DNA of 64,000 bases, taken from positions 186,001 through 250,000 of the forward strand of contig NZ_FXTB01000005.1 of the NCBI RefSeq assembly GCF_900182605.1. The letters are read 5' to 3'. Positions 8,868 to 17,018 of the stretch are shown piece by piece. The stretch's first letter is position 1. Every line of letters begins with the position of its first letter. The position numbers and the translations under genes are program-made. The DNA is from Saccharicrinis carchari (GTDB taxonomy: Bacteria > Bacteroidota > Bacteroidia > Bacteroidales > Marinilabiliaceae). Under the pieces are notes generated by a model that saw only the letters and a program-made list of their open reading frames with translations, did no database searches and was not told the origin of the DNA.

Positions 8868-9248
8868 TTACAGATAAACCTTGAAATTTTGATATAAGAT
8901 GTAATAAGGAATGGGTGGTGTAAGTCTGTTTCCTACGTAATTTTTGGCGAATGCCAGCTTATCCGATTCAACAAAACAAAGAGAAGATGGTATTAAAGTA
9001 GGGGTAGCCTCTAATTTTATTTTGGTGGAAATTTTGGAAGACCTATTTGAAAACTTTTCGCGCTCAAAAGCAGTGCAAGAAGCCTTAATTAAACTGGTCT
9101 TGCTTGGGTTGAGTACCTCGGTTTGTTTAAGGCTCAAGGAGGCCTGCACGGCATTGCGCACATTACAGGGCACAAGTATAAACAGTAATATAAGGATGCC
9201 AACACCCAAATATACCATGCCTTTATCTGTATTTTCATTCCGCCTCAT
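8868..9248 (-). CDS. hypothetical single-pass membrane protein
   Basis: About 126 residues from the MRRNENTDKG start (a methionine 12 codons upstream is also possible). It has one clear transmembrane helix (MVYLGVGILILLFILVPC, residues 11-28) flanked by basic residues, then a polar serine/lysine-rich domain. I recognise no family. It is divergent from ilvA. A plus-strand frame over the same DNA has no membrane segment or promoter and is less convincing. Confidence 0.5.
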   Translation of the reverse strand: MRRNENTDKGMVYLGVGILILLFILVPCNVRNAVQASLSLKQTEVLNPSKTSLIKASCTAFEREKFSNRSSKISTKIKLEATPTLIPSSLCFVESDKLAFAKNYVGNRLTPPIPYYILYQNFKVYL

Positions 9249-9393
9249 GCAACAAACATAAGGTTTTATCTCCACGTTTGCCACTATACATTAGTAAGGC
9301 TTGTTGTAATTTGTTAATTTATTTTAAAAAATGCCGATACTTATATCGGTTTAAAATGGTCGCTTCATAAATACAATTAAACTCATTTTATCC

Positions 9394-9401
9394 TACCTTT
9401 G
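9394..9401 (+). promoter_or_regulatory. ilvA promoter -7 box
   Basis: TACCTTTG matches the Bacteroidota -7 consensus TAnnTTTG exactly and lies 14 bp before the ATG, implying a short leader. The -33 element is poorly conserved. Confidence 0.7.
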
Positions 9402-9415
9402 CAAAAAATATAAAT

Positions 9416-10675
9416 ATGGGTAGAAAATCCACATACTTTCCACAGATTAAAGATATAATAGCAGCATCGGATCGGCTAAAGGGTGTGATAAAACGAACAG
9501 CATTAGAACTTAACCCTACCTACTCCGAAAAATATGAAGCCAACGTTTATTTTAAACGCGAGGATCAGCAGGTGGTGCGCTCCTACAAAATACGGGGTGC
9601 CTATAACAAAATGGCCTCCATGCCCCTACAGGATATCAAATGCGGCGTTGTTTGTGCCAGTGCCGGCAACCATGCCCAGGGTGTAGCCATGTCGTGTTTT
9701 ATTTTAAAGGTGAAGGGCATCATTTTTATGCCAACCACCACCCCGTCGCAAAAGATAAAAAGAGTAAAAACATTGGGCAAAGAGTGGGTTGAAGTAATGC
9801 TGGTGGGCGATACCTTCGATGATGCCAACAGTAATGCTTTGGAATACAGCAGGCAAAATCAGTTGTCCTTTATTCCGCCCTTCGACGACAAGAAAGTGAT
9901 TGAAGGTCAAGGCACTATTGGTATCGAGATTATGGAGGATTTGCCCGAAGTAGATTTTGTGTTTATACCCATTGGTGGTGGTGGGCTAACAGCAGGATTA
10001 AGCACCTACATTAAACAAGTTTCGCCAAAAGTAAAACTGATAGGCGTTGAGCCCGAAGGAGCGGCAGCCATGAAAAAATCCATGGAAACAGGTGAGGTTT
10101 TTGCTCTGCACGAAATTGACAATTTTGTGGATGGAGCGGCCGTGCGGCGACCGGGTGAATACACTTTTCCGCTATGCCAAAAATATCTCGACGATATAAC
10201 AACAGTACCCGAGGGTAAAGTGTGCACCAAAATATTGGAACTTTATAACAACGAAGCCATTGTTGCTGAGCCGGCCGGTGTTTTGTCCGTTGCCGCGTTG
10301 GAGCAATACAAAGAACAGATAAAAGGTAAAAACGTGGTGTGTATCATCAGTGGTGGCAACAACGATATTACCCGCACGGAAGAAATTAAAGAACGGTCCT
10401 TGTTGTACGAAGGTTTAAAGCATTATTTTATCGTTCGATTCCCGCAACGTGCCGGAGCACTAAAAGATTTTGTGAACGACATTCTGGGACCTAACGACAG
10501 CATCGTTCATTTTGAGTATTCAAAAAAGATTAACCGTGAAAAAGGCCCCGCACTCGTGGGCATAGAACTAAAAGATCCCGCCGACTTTGAACCACTAATG
10601 GAAAGAATGAAAGCCCGTAACTTTTATGGGGAGTACCTCAATAAAAACTTTAACTTATTTGAGTATTTAATTTGA
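9416..10675 (+). CDS. ilvA: threonine ammonia-lyase (biosynthetic threonine dehydratase)
   Basis: 419 residues, the length of the shorter single-ACT class. The PLP lysine is in VRSYKIRGAYNKM (Lys about 59), the phosphate-binding loop is IPIGGGGLTAGL and the substrate loop CASAGNHAQGVA is intact. The last 85 residues (YFIVRFPQRAGALKDFVNDIL) are the ACT-like regulatory domain that senses isoleucine in this family. The enzyme deaminates L-threonine to 2-oxobutanoate, the entry to isoleucine synthesis. It is transcribed alone from a short-leader promoter. Confidence 0.95.
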   Translation: MGRKSTYFPQIKDIIAASDRLKGVIKRTALELNPTYSEKYEANVYFKREDQQVVRSYKIRGAYNKMASMPLQDIKCGVVCASAGNHAQGVAMSCFILKVKGIIFMPTTTPSQKIKRVKTLGKEWVEVMLVGDTFDDANSNALEYSRQNQLSFIPPFDDKKVIEGQGTIGIEIMEDLPEVDFVFIPIGGGGLTAGLSTYIKQVSPKVKLIGVEPEGAAAMKKSMETGEVFALHEIDNFVDGAAVRRPGEYTFPLCQKYLDDITTVPEGKVCTKILELYNNEAIVAEPAGVLSVAALEQYKEQIKGKNVVCIISGGNNDITRTEEIKERSLLYEGLKHYFIVRFPQRAGALKDFVNDILGPNDSIVHFEYSKKINREKGPALVGIELKDPADFEPLMERMKARNFYGEYLNKNFNLFEYLI

Positions 10676-10865
10676 CGTTGAATACCAGTAGTTACCGGGA
10701 GTAGCAATAATTCCTGAATCAAGGTTCGGCCTGCTGAGTTAAATATTCAGTATCAGGATGGGCAGCCAATAATTTGGGCTAAATAGGCTGAGGCTATTGA
10801 TATTCTGTTACGCTTTTTTCAACTGTTTTACCTCTAAATCCGTTATACAGCAAAAGAGAAGTGTA

Positions 10866-11270
10866 ATGAATAATAAAAATAATGAGCCGATATTATTATA
10901 CGACGGAGAATGCGGCCTGTGCAGTTTTGCCGTCCAGTTTATTCTGCGCTACGAAAAGGATAAACGCTTAAAGTTCGCCACGCTGCAATCGGATTGGGCC
11001 AAAGGTATCTTGCAGAATTCAGCGGATGCACCACCAAATCTCGATTCGGTGGTGCTACTGCAAAATAATAGCATTTATATTAAAAGCAGGGCCTTAACCC
11101 GCTTAACGCCCTACTTAAAATTTCCCTTCAACCTACTGGCCATATTTAAAATAATCCCCCCTTTTGTTGCCGATCCGCTTTACGATTGGGTGGCCCGTAA
11201 CAGGCAACGTTTTTTTAAACCGCGATGCGTTATTATCAGTAAGGAGCAGGAAGGTAGGTTTGTGGGGTGA
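10866..11270 (+). CDS. thiol-disulfide oxidoreductase DCC family protein
   Basis: About 134 residues starting at MNNKNNEP; upstream in-frame codons to 10797 lack family similarity. The signature ILLYDGECGLCSFAVQFI contains the DxxCxxC motif that names the DCC family, and the body (LTRLTPYLKFPFNLLAIFKIIPP) matches its usual helices. The family is thioredoxin-like but its substrate is not established. The stop codon falls within a few bases of an RHS gene remnant on the other strand, so the last few residues may have been altered by that junction. Confidence 0.85.
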   Translation: MNNKNNEPILLYDGECGLCSFAVQFILRYEKDKRLKFATLQSDWAKGILQNSADAPPNLDSVVLLQNNSIYIKSRALTRLTPYLKFPFNLLAIFKIIPPFVADPLYDWVARNRQRFFKPRCVIISKEQEGRFVG

Positions 11271-11271
11271 G

Positions 11272-11512
11272 GAGCTCCTACTCCTGCTCCTATCCCAATC
11301 CCGATTTTCGCAATCAAAGCCAATGCTACCCAGAATATTTCTCCTGTAGGGTCAGTATAAACCAACGGATTATTCAAACCATACGCATACCTGTTGTAAT
11401 TCACCAATTGCCTGGCGATTGCAACCGGGGGTCGGGACTTAGGGAGCTACTTATAGCGGGATCATATACACGTCCGCTCATGTTAATTAGTGCAAACCCA
11501 TCCAAATGCTAA
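11272..11512 (-). pseudogene. C-terminal remnant of an RHS-repeat core protein
   Basis: Read on the minus strand, the DNA encodes HLDGFALINMSGRVYDP, then SPDPRLQSPGN and NYNRYAYGLNNPLVYTDPTGEIF, which is the RHS-repeat-associated core consensus. The two parts are in different frames (shift near 11405) and a TAG precedes the first. Only the end of the core and a short hydrophobic tail (WVALALIAKIGIGIGAG) remain. No large upstream RHS gene is present, so this is a remnant rather than a toxin. Confidence 0.85.
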
Positions 11513-11520
11513 GGCGGGGC

Positions 11521-11700
11521 AGGCTGTGCAGGGTATAACCCCGGCTAGCGAACCACGATGTCCGTGTGTCGGCCAATGACCAGTCGACGGGGTTACGCCG
11601 GTTTCACTCCCGAATTCTATGGCGGGATTTCCGTTAGAGCCGGACAAGAGTTCAACCAACCCAACTGCCTACGTAAACTTGTCAATTGGGGGTTTCTCTG
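11521..11700. other. GC-rich block of unknown origin inside the decayed island
   Basis: About 180 bp that is clearly more GC-rich than the DNA on either side, with several short inverted pairs (for example CCCCGGCTAGCG-type segments) and no convincing frame. It lies between the RHS remnant and the CHC2 fragment. It could be part of a structured RNA or of another mobile element; I do not recognise it. Confidence 0.4.
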
Positions 11701-11708
11701 AACACGGG

Positions 11709-11846
11709 TCATAGGCATATTTTTAAGCTTGGTTCTTTTTCTTCATGGAAAGGGCATTTGAGCATCCCGTTTCGGTTGGCTTGTAAACCGTAGTGTTTTA
11801 GAACTGTTTCTATTTTCAGCCTCTGTTTTATCTCGCTTATTTCCAT
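11709..11846 (-). pseudogene. N-terminal fragment of a CHC2 zinc-finger primase-type protein
   Basis: The 45-residue frame starts MEISEIKQRLKIETVLKHYG and reaches MLKCPFHEEKEPSLKI before ending. This is the beginning of the CHC2 zinc finger (C-x2-H part visible) of DnaG-like/Toprim proteins carried on Bacteroidota mobile elements. The remaining zinc ligands and the catalytic Toprim domain are missing, and the sequence changes to the GC-rich block just past the end, so it is a truncated remnant. Confidence 0.8.
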
Positions 11847-11930
11847 GATGAAAAAAGTTTTAAAAATTTCACACTTGTGTATTATAGGACACAAAACAAT
11901 AAAATAACACCCTTGCAGCAAGCAATTATA

Positions 11931-11959
11931 TTGTTTAATTTTGTATTACCTTATCTTTG
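11931..11959 (+). promoter_or_regulatory. promoter of the XRE regulator pseudogene
   Basis: TTG at 11931-11933, an 18-base spacer and TATCTTTG at 11952-11959 form a good Bacteroidota -33/-7 pair. The regulator's ATG follows at 11998. Confidence 0.7.
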
Positions 11960-11997
11960 TAAAATCAATGTATTATCGTACAGAATAAGGTTTGATT

Positions 11998-12336
11998 ATG
12001 CTTAAAATAGGTGATAAAATTGCACAGCTCTGAAAAGGCAAAAATTGGTCGCAGTCCGATTTAGCTAAAGCAACCGAAGCTTCGCGAGAAGCTATCGGCA
12101 AGTTTGAGCGTAGCGAAGTTGTTCCTTCTGTAGAAGTAGCAAAAAGAATTGCGGATATTTTTGACGTTACACTTGATTATCTCGTAAATGATAAAACAAA
12201 GCCCTCTATTGATAAGCAGACAGTACAAAAGCTTATGGATATTGAGACCTTAAAAGATACAGATAAAGGTCATTTATTTGCCTTAATTGATGCTTACCTG
12301 AGAGACGCTAAAACAAGATTGGCTTACGGTTCTTAA
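11998..12336 (+). pseudogene. XRE-family HTH regulator interrupted by one stop codon
   Basis: The frame from ATG 11998 to TAA 12336 (112 codons) reads as an HTH_3 regulator: MLKIGDKIAQL, then KGKNWSQSDLAKATEASREAIGKFE and VTLDYLV, with a helical C-terminal tail. Codon 12 (12031-12033) is TGA where the family normally has arginine, consistent with a CGA-to-TGA change. Everything else is intact and the promoter remains, so inactivation looks recent. A restart at a downstream codon would lose helix 1. Confidence 0.85.
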
Positions 12337-12347
12337 AATGTAAAATT

Positions 12348-12575
12348 ATGGAAGCTGCAAATTTAAACATAAACTTACCCCTTAATTTCAACCAGGTTGT
12401 TGACCTTGTAAAGCAATAGCCTTATAAAGAAAAACTTAAATTAAGCGAAGTGTTAAAAAAAGAGACAAAGCAAAAACCGGAGTACAATAACATATTGACC
12501 CATCTTGCAAGTGAAAAAGTGTTAGCCAAAGACTGGCTGTTACCTGAAGAAGATGAAGCATGGAAAGATTTGTAA
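12348..12575 (+). pseudogene. antitoxin of a PIN-type toxin-antitoxin pair, interrupted by one stop codon
   Basis: 76 codons beginning MEAANLNINLPLNFNQVVDLVKQ and ending ASEKVLAKDWLLPEEDEAW, a pattern I know from small Bacteroidota antitoxins encoded next to PIN-domain toxins. Codon 24 (12417-12419) is TAG where a leucine is usual. The expected toxin gene does not follow: after the stop only short frames are present. It lies 11 bp after the XRE pseudogene, so the two may have shared a transcript. Confidence 0.7.
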
Positions 12576-12905
12576 AAGCCCCGGTTATTGCCCCATTGGA
12601 AAACTTGCCGCCTAGCGTTGCCAGTTATATCTTCCCTTGAAGCTTGGGAGAGCGTACTGGCAGCACAATCACTATTTAATAAAAAACATCCCTTTATAAC
12701 ATTCTTTACCAGTCACAAATGTTTTGCCCTCCATTAATTTAGGCTTAAATACATAATTAGTATAGTACTTTTCGTTTGGTACAAGAATAGTAGCCGTCTG
12801 CGGGCTGCAAATTTTTCAAGTCACAGAAAGGCTAAAGCGGGCTACAACCCTTGAACTTACAACTGTTTCGGCTATTATTTTTGTACATTGTTGGCATTTC
12901 GTGCT
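12576..12905. other. gap after the antitoxin remnant; possible C-terminal gene remnant
   Basis: About 330 bp without an intact gene. A minus-strand frame of about 45 codons ending with TAG at 12672-12674 reads ICSPQTATILVPNEKYYTNY and then MEGKTFVTGKECYKGMFFIK; its composition is protein-like and it may be the tail of a lost gene. I cannot name a family. The missing toxin of the antitoxin pair is not recognisable here. Confidence 0.4.
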
Positions 12906-13898
12906 TTATTCATCGCCTTTCAGCCTTTTAATTTCTTTATCGAAATCAGATTCATAGTTCTTATCTTGAATCATTCTGTATTTGCCGTATTCTTGTTCTG
13001 CTTTTAATTTTGCCTCTAAAGCTGAAATCTTTCCTTTGTCTTTAAGAATCGGGAAACTTGATAATTCCAAAAACTGATGCAAGAAATTAATCCATTCTTC
13101 CATTGTCGTTGGAATTTGTCTTTCGGCTCTGCTTTCAGCTAAATCGAGATATGCTGAAACAATCCTATTGAGCTCTTTAATATGCTGTTCATTCAAATAG
13201 TTCTTAGCAATAGAAACATCAGATTTTAGAATTTTCCCATCAGGTGCATGCTTCCAATTTGATAATCCCATATACAATTTCTTAGCATCTGCTGAAGTGT
13301 AAATTATCTCGGCAGCTGTTTTCCCAGTTATTGCCCAATGAAGTTTATTTTGAACTGACGCAAAGAAATCTTTTGTCAAAAAATCAGAATTGTCGTAGTC
13401 TAATGAAAGCGCATAGATGTCAGTTATTTTTTGATAAAATCGCCTTTCACTAGCCCGAATTTCACGAATCCTTTCAAGTAACTCATCAAAATAATCTTTT
13501 CCGAAATGCTTACCCTGTTTTAAACGTTCATCATCTAATACGAACCCTTTGGTTATAAACTCTTTTAAAACTTTTGTAGCCCAAATCCTGAATTTGGTTG
13601 CCTTGCTTGAATTAACTCGATATCCAACCGCAATGATGGTGTCAAGGTTATAAAATGTTGTCTTGTATTTTTTTCCATCCTCGGCAGTATGTTCCATAAT
13701 GGAACTAACTGAACCTTCAACTAATTCGCCACTCCCAAAGATGTTTTTTAAATGTTTTGTTATTGCAGGTCTCTGAACTCCAAACAACTCGGAAATCTTC
13801 TTTTGAGTCATCCAAAAAGTTTCATCGTGATAGAGAACCTCAATTTTTACTTTTCCATCATCTCCTTGGTAAAATATGATTTCAGATTCTTTTGCCAT
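12906..13898 (-). CDS. RhuM family protein (virulence RhuM)
   Basis: 330 residues with the RhuM layout. The N-terminal DNA-binding-like part (IIFYQGDDGKVKIEVLYHDE, TFWMTQKKISELFGVQRPAITKHL) is followed by the conserved YNLDTIIAVGYRVNS and FRIWATKVLKEFITKGFVLDD. The C-terminal half is helical. RhuM proteins are found next to restriction systems, toxins and other mobile defence cargo; their biochemical activity is not established. Here it is the only intact gene in a decayed island, and its ATG abuts the stop of a broken lipoprotein gene. Confidence 0.9.
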   Translation of the reverse strand: MAKESEIIFYQGDDGKVKIEVLYHDETFWMTQKKISELFGVQRPAITKHLKNIFGSGELVEGSVSSIMEHTAEDGKKYKTTFYNLDTIIAVGYRVNSSKATKFRIWATKVLKEFITKGFVLDDERLKQGKHFGKDYFDELLERIREIRASERRFYQKITDIYALSLDYDNSDFLTKDFFASVQNKLHWAITGKTAAEIIYTSADAKKLYMGLSNWKHAPDGKILKSDVSIAKNYLNEQHIKELNRIVSAYLDLAESRAERQIPTTMEEWINFLHQFLELSSFPILKDKGKISALEAKLKAEQEYGKYRMIQDKNYESDFDKEIKRLKGDE

Positions 13899-14314
13899 TC
13901 ATTTTTTTCTTTCAAAAATAACCTTTTTCGCCGAACTTTCTTTTATGTCCTGCGGTTTCTCAGCATGAATGCCAACTTTGAAATAAAAACAAGTATCAAG
14001 ATTTTTACTAAACATTAATGAATGCAAAGTATCATCCTTTATTATTTCACACCTTAAAAGACTAAAATTTATGATGTTATTTACTTTTGAAAACTCTAGA
14101 TAATATGAGGTGTCATTACTTAAGTAAACATAATTATAAATTATATGATTATCAGATCCTAATTAATGATTAAGGTGCCAAGAAATACTAATTTTTTTTA
14201 TTTGTTCATGTTTCTCTAATAATTGATTTAAATCATCATCAGAGTTAGACTTACATGACCACAGTAAACATAGAAAGAAAAATATAATACGATATTGCTT
14301 TTTAGTATAATCAT
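13899..14314 (-). pseudogene. small lipoprotein gene with a poly-A frameshift and a premature stop
   Basis: The ATG at 14314 overlaps the stop of the upstream CPBP-like frame as ATGA. Reading on, adding one A to the A5 run after codon 4 would join the start to KQYRIIFFFLCLLWSC, a good lipoprotein signal with lipobox LWSC. The frame then meets TAA at 14163-14165 but stays open afterwards to TGA at 13899, encoding NYVYLSNDTSYYLEFSKVNN and more. Two lesions in a frame with clear lipoprotein design indicate a pseudogene. No family recognised. Confidence 0.7.
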
Positions 14315-14666
14315 TTGAATATGTGCTTTTTAAAGTGGTTATTTTTTAATATGGTCTGTAATCTTTTCAAAGCAAAGAATATAAATATGCAAGACCCGAA
14401 AGCGATAAATCCCAAAACTATTATAAAAAAAGGATTGGCTGATACCTGCTCGTGACTTTCTATATATTGCCGCACATGGGGCACTAAAAAGCCTGTGGAA
14501 TTGGCGAAAGTATGAATCCCAATGCATAACCATAAATTATTGGTTTTATAGTAAATCCATCCTAAAATTTAACAAGAAGCAGTGATAAAGAGCCTGCTAA
14601 AAGTATGTAGCCTGCAATAAATATGCAACTTTGCAAAATATTTCTTGGATAACACGTTTTCTTCAT
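14311..14666 (-). pseudogene. CPBP (CAAX protease)-like membrane protein fragment with a frameshift
   Basis: From ATG 14666 the frame gives a hydrophobic stretch (CIFIAGYILLAGSLSLLLVKF) and stops near 14565. In a neighbouring frame it continues GWIYYKTNNLWLCIGIHTFAN, the end region of CPBP proteases with the HxxxN-type motif, then a final helix and TGA at 14311. The EExxxR catalytic motif is absent, so even the restored product would be only part of the family. It directly follows the intact CPBP gene at 14683, suggesting a decayed tandem relative. Confidence 0.65.
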
Positions 14667-14682
14667 TTTCAACAAATTAGTT

Positions 14683-15456
14683 TTACAAGGAAGATGAATG
14701 TTTATTCTTACCCATAAACCTAAGAATGTGTAATACTAATATCACACTGAGCAATACCATTATAACATAAAACAATGAATTTAGCGGGCTCATAGAAAAT
14801 TCTTGAATCCGGGTAGTTTGCGAATAAAAATTAATCAGCACATGCAGAACAATGGGTGCCCACAGAGATTTTGTTTTATCATAAACCCAACAAAACAGTA
14901 TTCCATAAACAAACAAAAAACTCAAATCGGAAAAATTAAAATGAACCCCGGCAAAAAGCATACTTGATATAATCACCGATATCCAGAATGAATAATTTTC
15001 CTTTAGTAATTTGAAAATTACACCTCTAAAAATGAGTTCTTCCATAATAGGCGCAATAAGTATTTTCCCCATTGAGAAAACAACAAATGACACGGAAAAC
15101 GATTCCAATCCGGGCAAAAAGACCGTTGCTCTGCGATGGATTAGATTGTCAAAAAACAACCCGGGATGGCTGAATAAAGGAAGAATAAACCAAATAATTA
15201 TGCTAAAAACAACTAAAAGCATCAAAGTTTGAAAACTTAATGGGCTAAATTTATATCTAAGGTTAAGTGAATGTTTCCGATTAAAATAATATACTACAGG
15301 TATATTAGCTAACGACCCCGAGGCCATCAATAACGAAACAAAAGTTGCAGACAGCACTATCCCTAAAATCTGGGGGACAGTTCCAAATAAAAATAGAAAT
15401 ATGGCGGGTGCAATAACACTGAGGGCTGCTACGAATATTACATATATTATTTTCAT
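14683..15456 (-). CDS. CPBP family intramembrane metalloprotease
   Basis: 257 residues with about seven membrane helices. The catalytic motifs are present: EELIFR (Glu139, Glu140, Arg144), a histidine in AGVHFNF (His172) and HVLIN (His205, Asn209). These bind the metal in the Abi/CAAX-protease family. In bacteriocin loci such proteins give self-immunity or process peptides; a similar role here is inference from its place at the downstream end of the peptide-secretion cluster. A copy of the cluster's intergenic repeat lies between it and the next gene upstream. Confidence 0.88.
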   Translation of the reverse strand: MKIIYVIFVAALSVIAPAIFLFLFGTVPQILGIVLSATFVSLLMASGSLANIPVVYYFNRKHSLNLRYKFSPLSFQTLMLLVVFSIIIWFILPLFSHPGLFFDNLIHRRATVFLPGLESFSVSFVVFSMGKILIAPIMEELIFRGVIFKLLKENYSFWISVIISSMLFAGVHFNFSDLSFLFVYGILFCWVYDKTKSLWAPIVLHVLINFYSQTTRIQEFSMSPLNSLFYVIMVLLSVILVLHILRFMGKNKHSSSL

Positions 15457-15490
15457 AAATTGTTATTGTGGATTGATAATTCGCTTTTTG

Positions 15491-15582
15491 CATTTCCACT
15501 AAACGCAGCAAATGTTAAGCTATCGACTTGTTGCTAGCATGGCCTGCCAGGCTTGGCCATGGCAAACAGGTAAATATTTTTA
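15491..15582. repeat. cluster intergenic repeat, copy A (truncated)
   Basis: Shares CATTTCCACT, ACGCAGCAAATG, GCCAGGCTTGGCCATGG and CAAACAGGTAAATATTTTT with copies at 18581 and 27330. The inner part can fold (CTTGTTGC with GCAAACAGG-type arms). It ends at the stop codon of the adjacent aspartyl protease gene. Confidence 0.8.
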
Positions 15583-16971
15583 TTGTTCAGGTCTTTTTCT
15601 GATGTGTAGGTAATATTCTCCAATTTCTGTTTCTTGTCTTTTTATCCAATCAAATAGTGGGGATTCTTTTATTAAAAATGGGTAATTAACAAAAGTATCG
15701 GGGAGCTCGATGTTCTTTTGTTTCTTTAATTTTTGCGAAATAACACTATCTTTACCTTTTACCGTTATTACATTATAATCATTTTGAAAATAGAACTCAG
15801 CCATTATTTTTCGATAATTAGAGGCAACAAACCTGTAGGAATTGTCTTTTTCGACCCACCTATCATGAAAATAAGATTCGTTTCTTTTATACACCTCATT
15901 GTTATTTATTACCAGCACGGTATCGCCAAGGCTAATGCCTGGTTCCAGATTATTGCGTAAATGAGAGATGATAGGTTGTGTATTATAATTGGAAATGCCC
16001 ACCCCTGATGAATTAATAACGTAATTGATATTCTTGTAATAATCAGTTGTTTTATATTGTTGTTTTTCTCCAAAATAAATTCTTTGGTTTATATAGTCGA
16101 TGATTACATTGTTAAAACGTTTTAAAAAATCAAGCCCCAATACGTTGTCTTTATTAGAATTGATTTGGATCATTTCATCTTCAAAAGCATGGTTGGCCAC
16201 CTCGAGACCGGCGATGGAATAATAGACCTGCTTTTCATAAAGAATATCATTTTTTTCAAAAATATTATTCCCTGCATTTTTCCCAAGGACATCCCATTTT
16301 TGTAAGTGATGTAGTTTGTTTTTAAGTGCGCTTTGGTCTTTGTTAATCAGTGCAAACCCTGACAGTCCTGTATCTATAATAAAATCAGTTTCAATCCCAT
16401 TTACTTGAACTGTAATTACAGGACGCTTGTTTTTGAGCCTAAACGGAATGCCCGGAAGTTTTGGTTTAAACCTCTCGATAGAGTCCGTTATTTGAATGTG
16501 TTTGTTGGCAAAATCAATTTTCCATATCAAATTTTCCAGAATATCCCCTCCTAATAAACCATCATAATGCCTGATTGGGTAACTTAAGAAATGACAATTG
16601 GAAAACTCAATTTCAGAAAGCATAAAATTGTCAATTAAAACTTCTGCTGCTTCAAATGTATTACCGTCAATATCTTCAAAAACACTATTTTTTTTTAAAT
16701 CATGCGAAGGAATATTTGTATTAATCATTGTTCCATCTGCCCCTGTATCAAACCCGAACGTATATTGTTTGCCGTTAATAATACATTTTGTAAATATTGT
16801 TGTCCCTTCCTGATTAAATATGAGTGGAATTGTATCTGTTTTATTGTTTAGTTGAAACGTCATAGCACTTGGTTGCTTTCTCGAGCCAGAGGTGCAAGCA
16901 AACAAAATTACAAATGAGAGTGAAATGCAAAGATTTACCCAAAGGTGTTTTGTGGTTTTTAATATTGCCAT
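15580..16971 (-). CDS. retropepsin-like aspartyl protease lipoprotein, copy 1
   Basis: 463 residues with a signal peptide and lipobox LFAC (Cys26). Two retropepsin-like domains each carry a DTG triad: FDTGADG at 75-77 and IIDTGLSG at 200-202. Each domain has the later hydrophobic-glycine flap partner (GLLGGDIL near 138; VLGLDFL near 275). The C-terminal third looks PDZ-like (LEPGISLGDTVLVINNNEVY). It should be an envelope-anchored peptidase. The first roughly 250 codons are almost identical in DNA to the gene at 25349-26737, while the last part has diverged. Confidence 0.87.
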   Translation of the reverse strand: MAILKTTKHLWVNLCISLSFVILFACTSGSRKQPSAMTFQLNNKTDTIPLIFNQEGTTIFTKCIINGKQYTFGFDTGADGTMINTNIPSHDLKKNSVFEDIDGNTFEAAEVLIDNFMLSEIEFSNCHFLSYPIRHYDGLLGGDILENLIWKIDFANKHIQITDSIERFKPKLPGIPFRLKNKRPVITVQVNGIETDFIIDTGLSGFALINKDQSALKNKLHHLQKWDVLGKNAGNNIFEKNDILYEKQVYYSIAGLEVANHAFEDEMIQINSNKDNVLGLDFLKRFNNVIIDYINQRIYFGEKQQYKTTDYYKNINYVINSSGVGISNYNTQPIISHLRNNLEPGISLGDTVLVINNNEVYKRNESYFHDRWVEKDNSYRFVASNYRKIMAEFYFQNDYNVITVKGKDSVISQKLKKQKNIELPDTFVNYPFLIKESPLFDWIKRQETEIGEYYLHIRKRPEQ

Positions 16972-17018
16972 TGTATATCGCTAATTAATTATGATTAAAC
17001 TCAATTTTTGTAATATCC

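Noticed and set aside
11272-11512. RHS-type toxin or contact-dependent inhibition gene.
   Set aside because: Only the end of the RHS core remains, in two frames, without a full toxin domain or immunity gene.
11521-11700. Group II intron.
   Set aside because: No recognisable domain V hairpin or reverse-transcriptase frame is present, so I keep it only as an unidentified block.
11998-12575. In-frame TGA and TAG in two small genes as possible recoding (stop readthrough or selenocysteine).
   Set aside because: Different stop codons at sites where arginine and leucine are expected, no recoding hairpin seen, and both lie in an island full of other gene remnants. Simple decay explains them.
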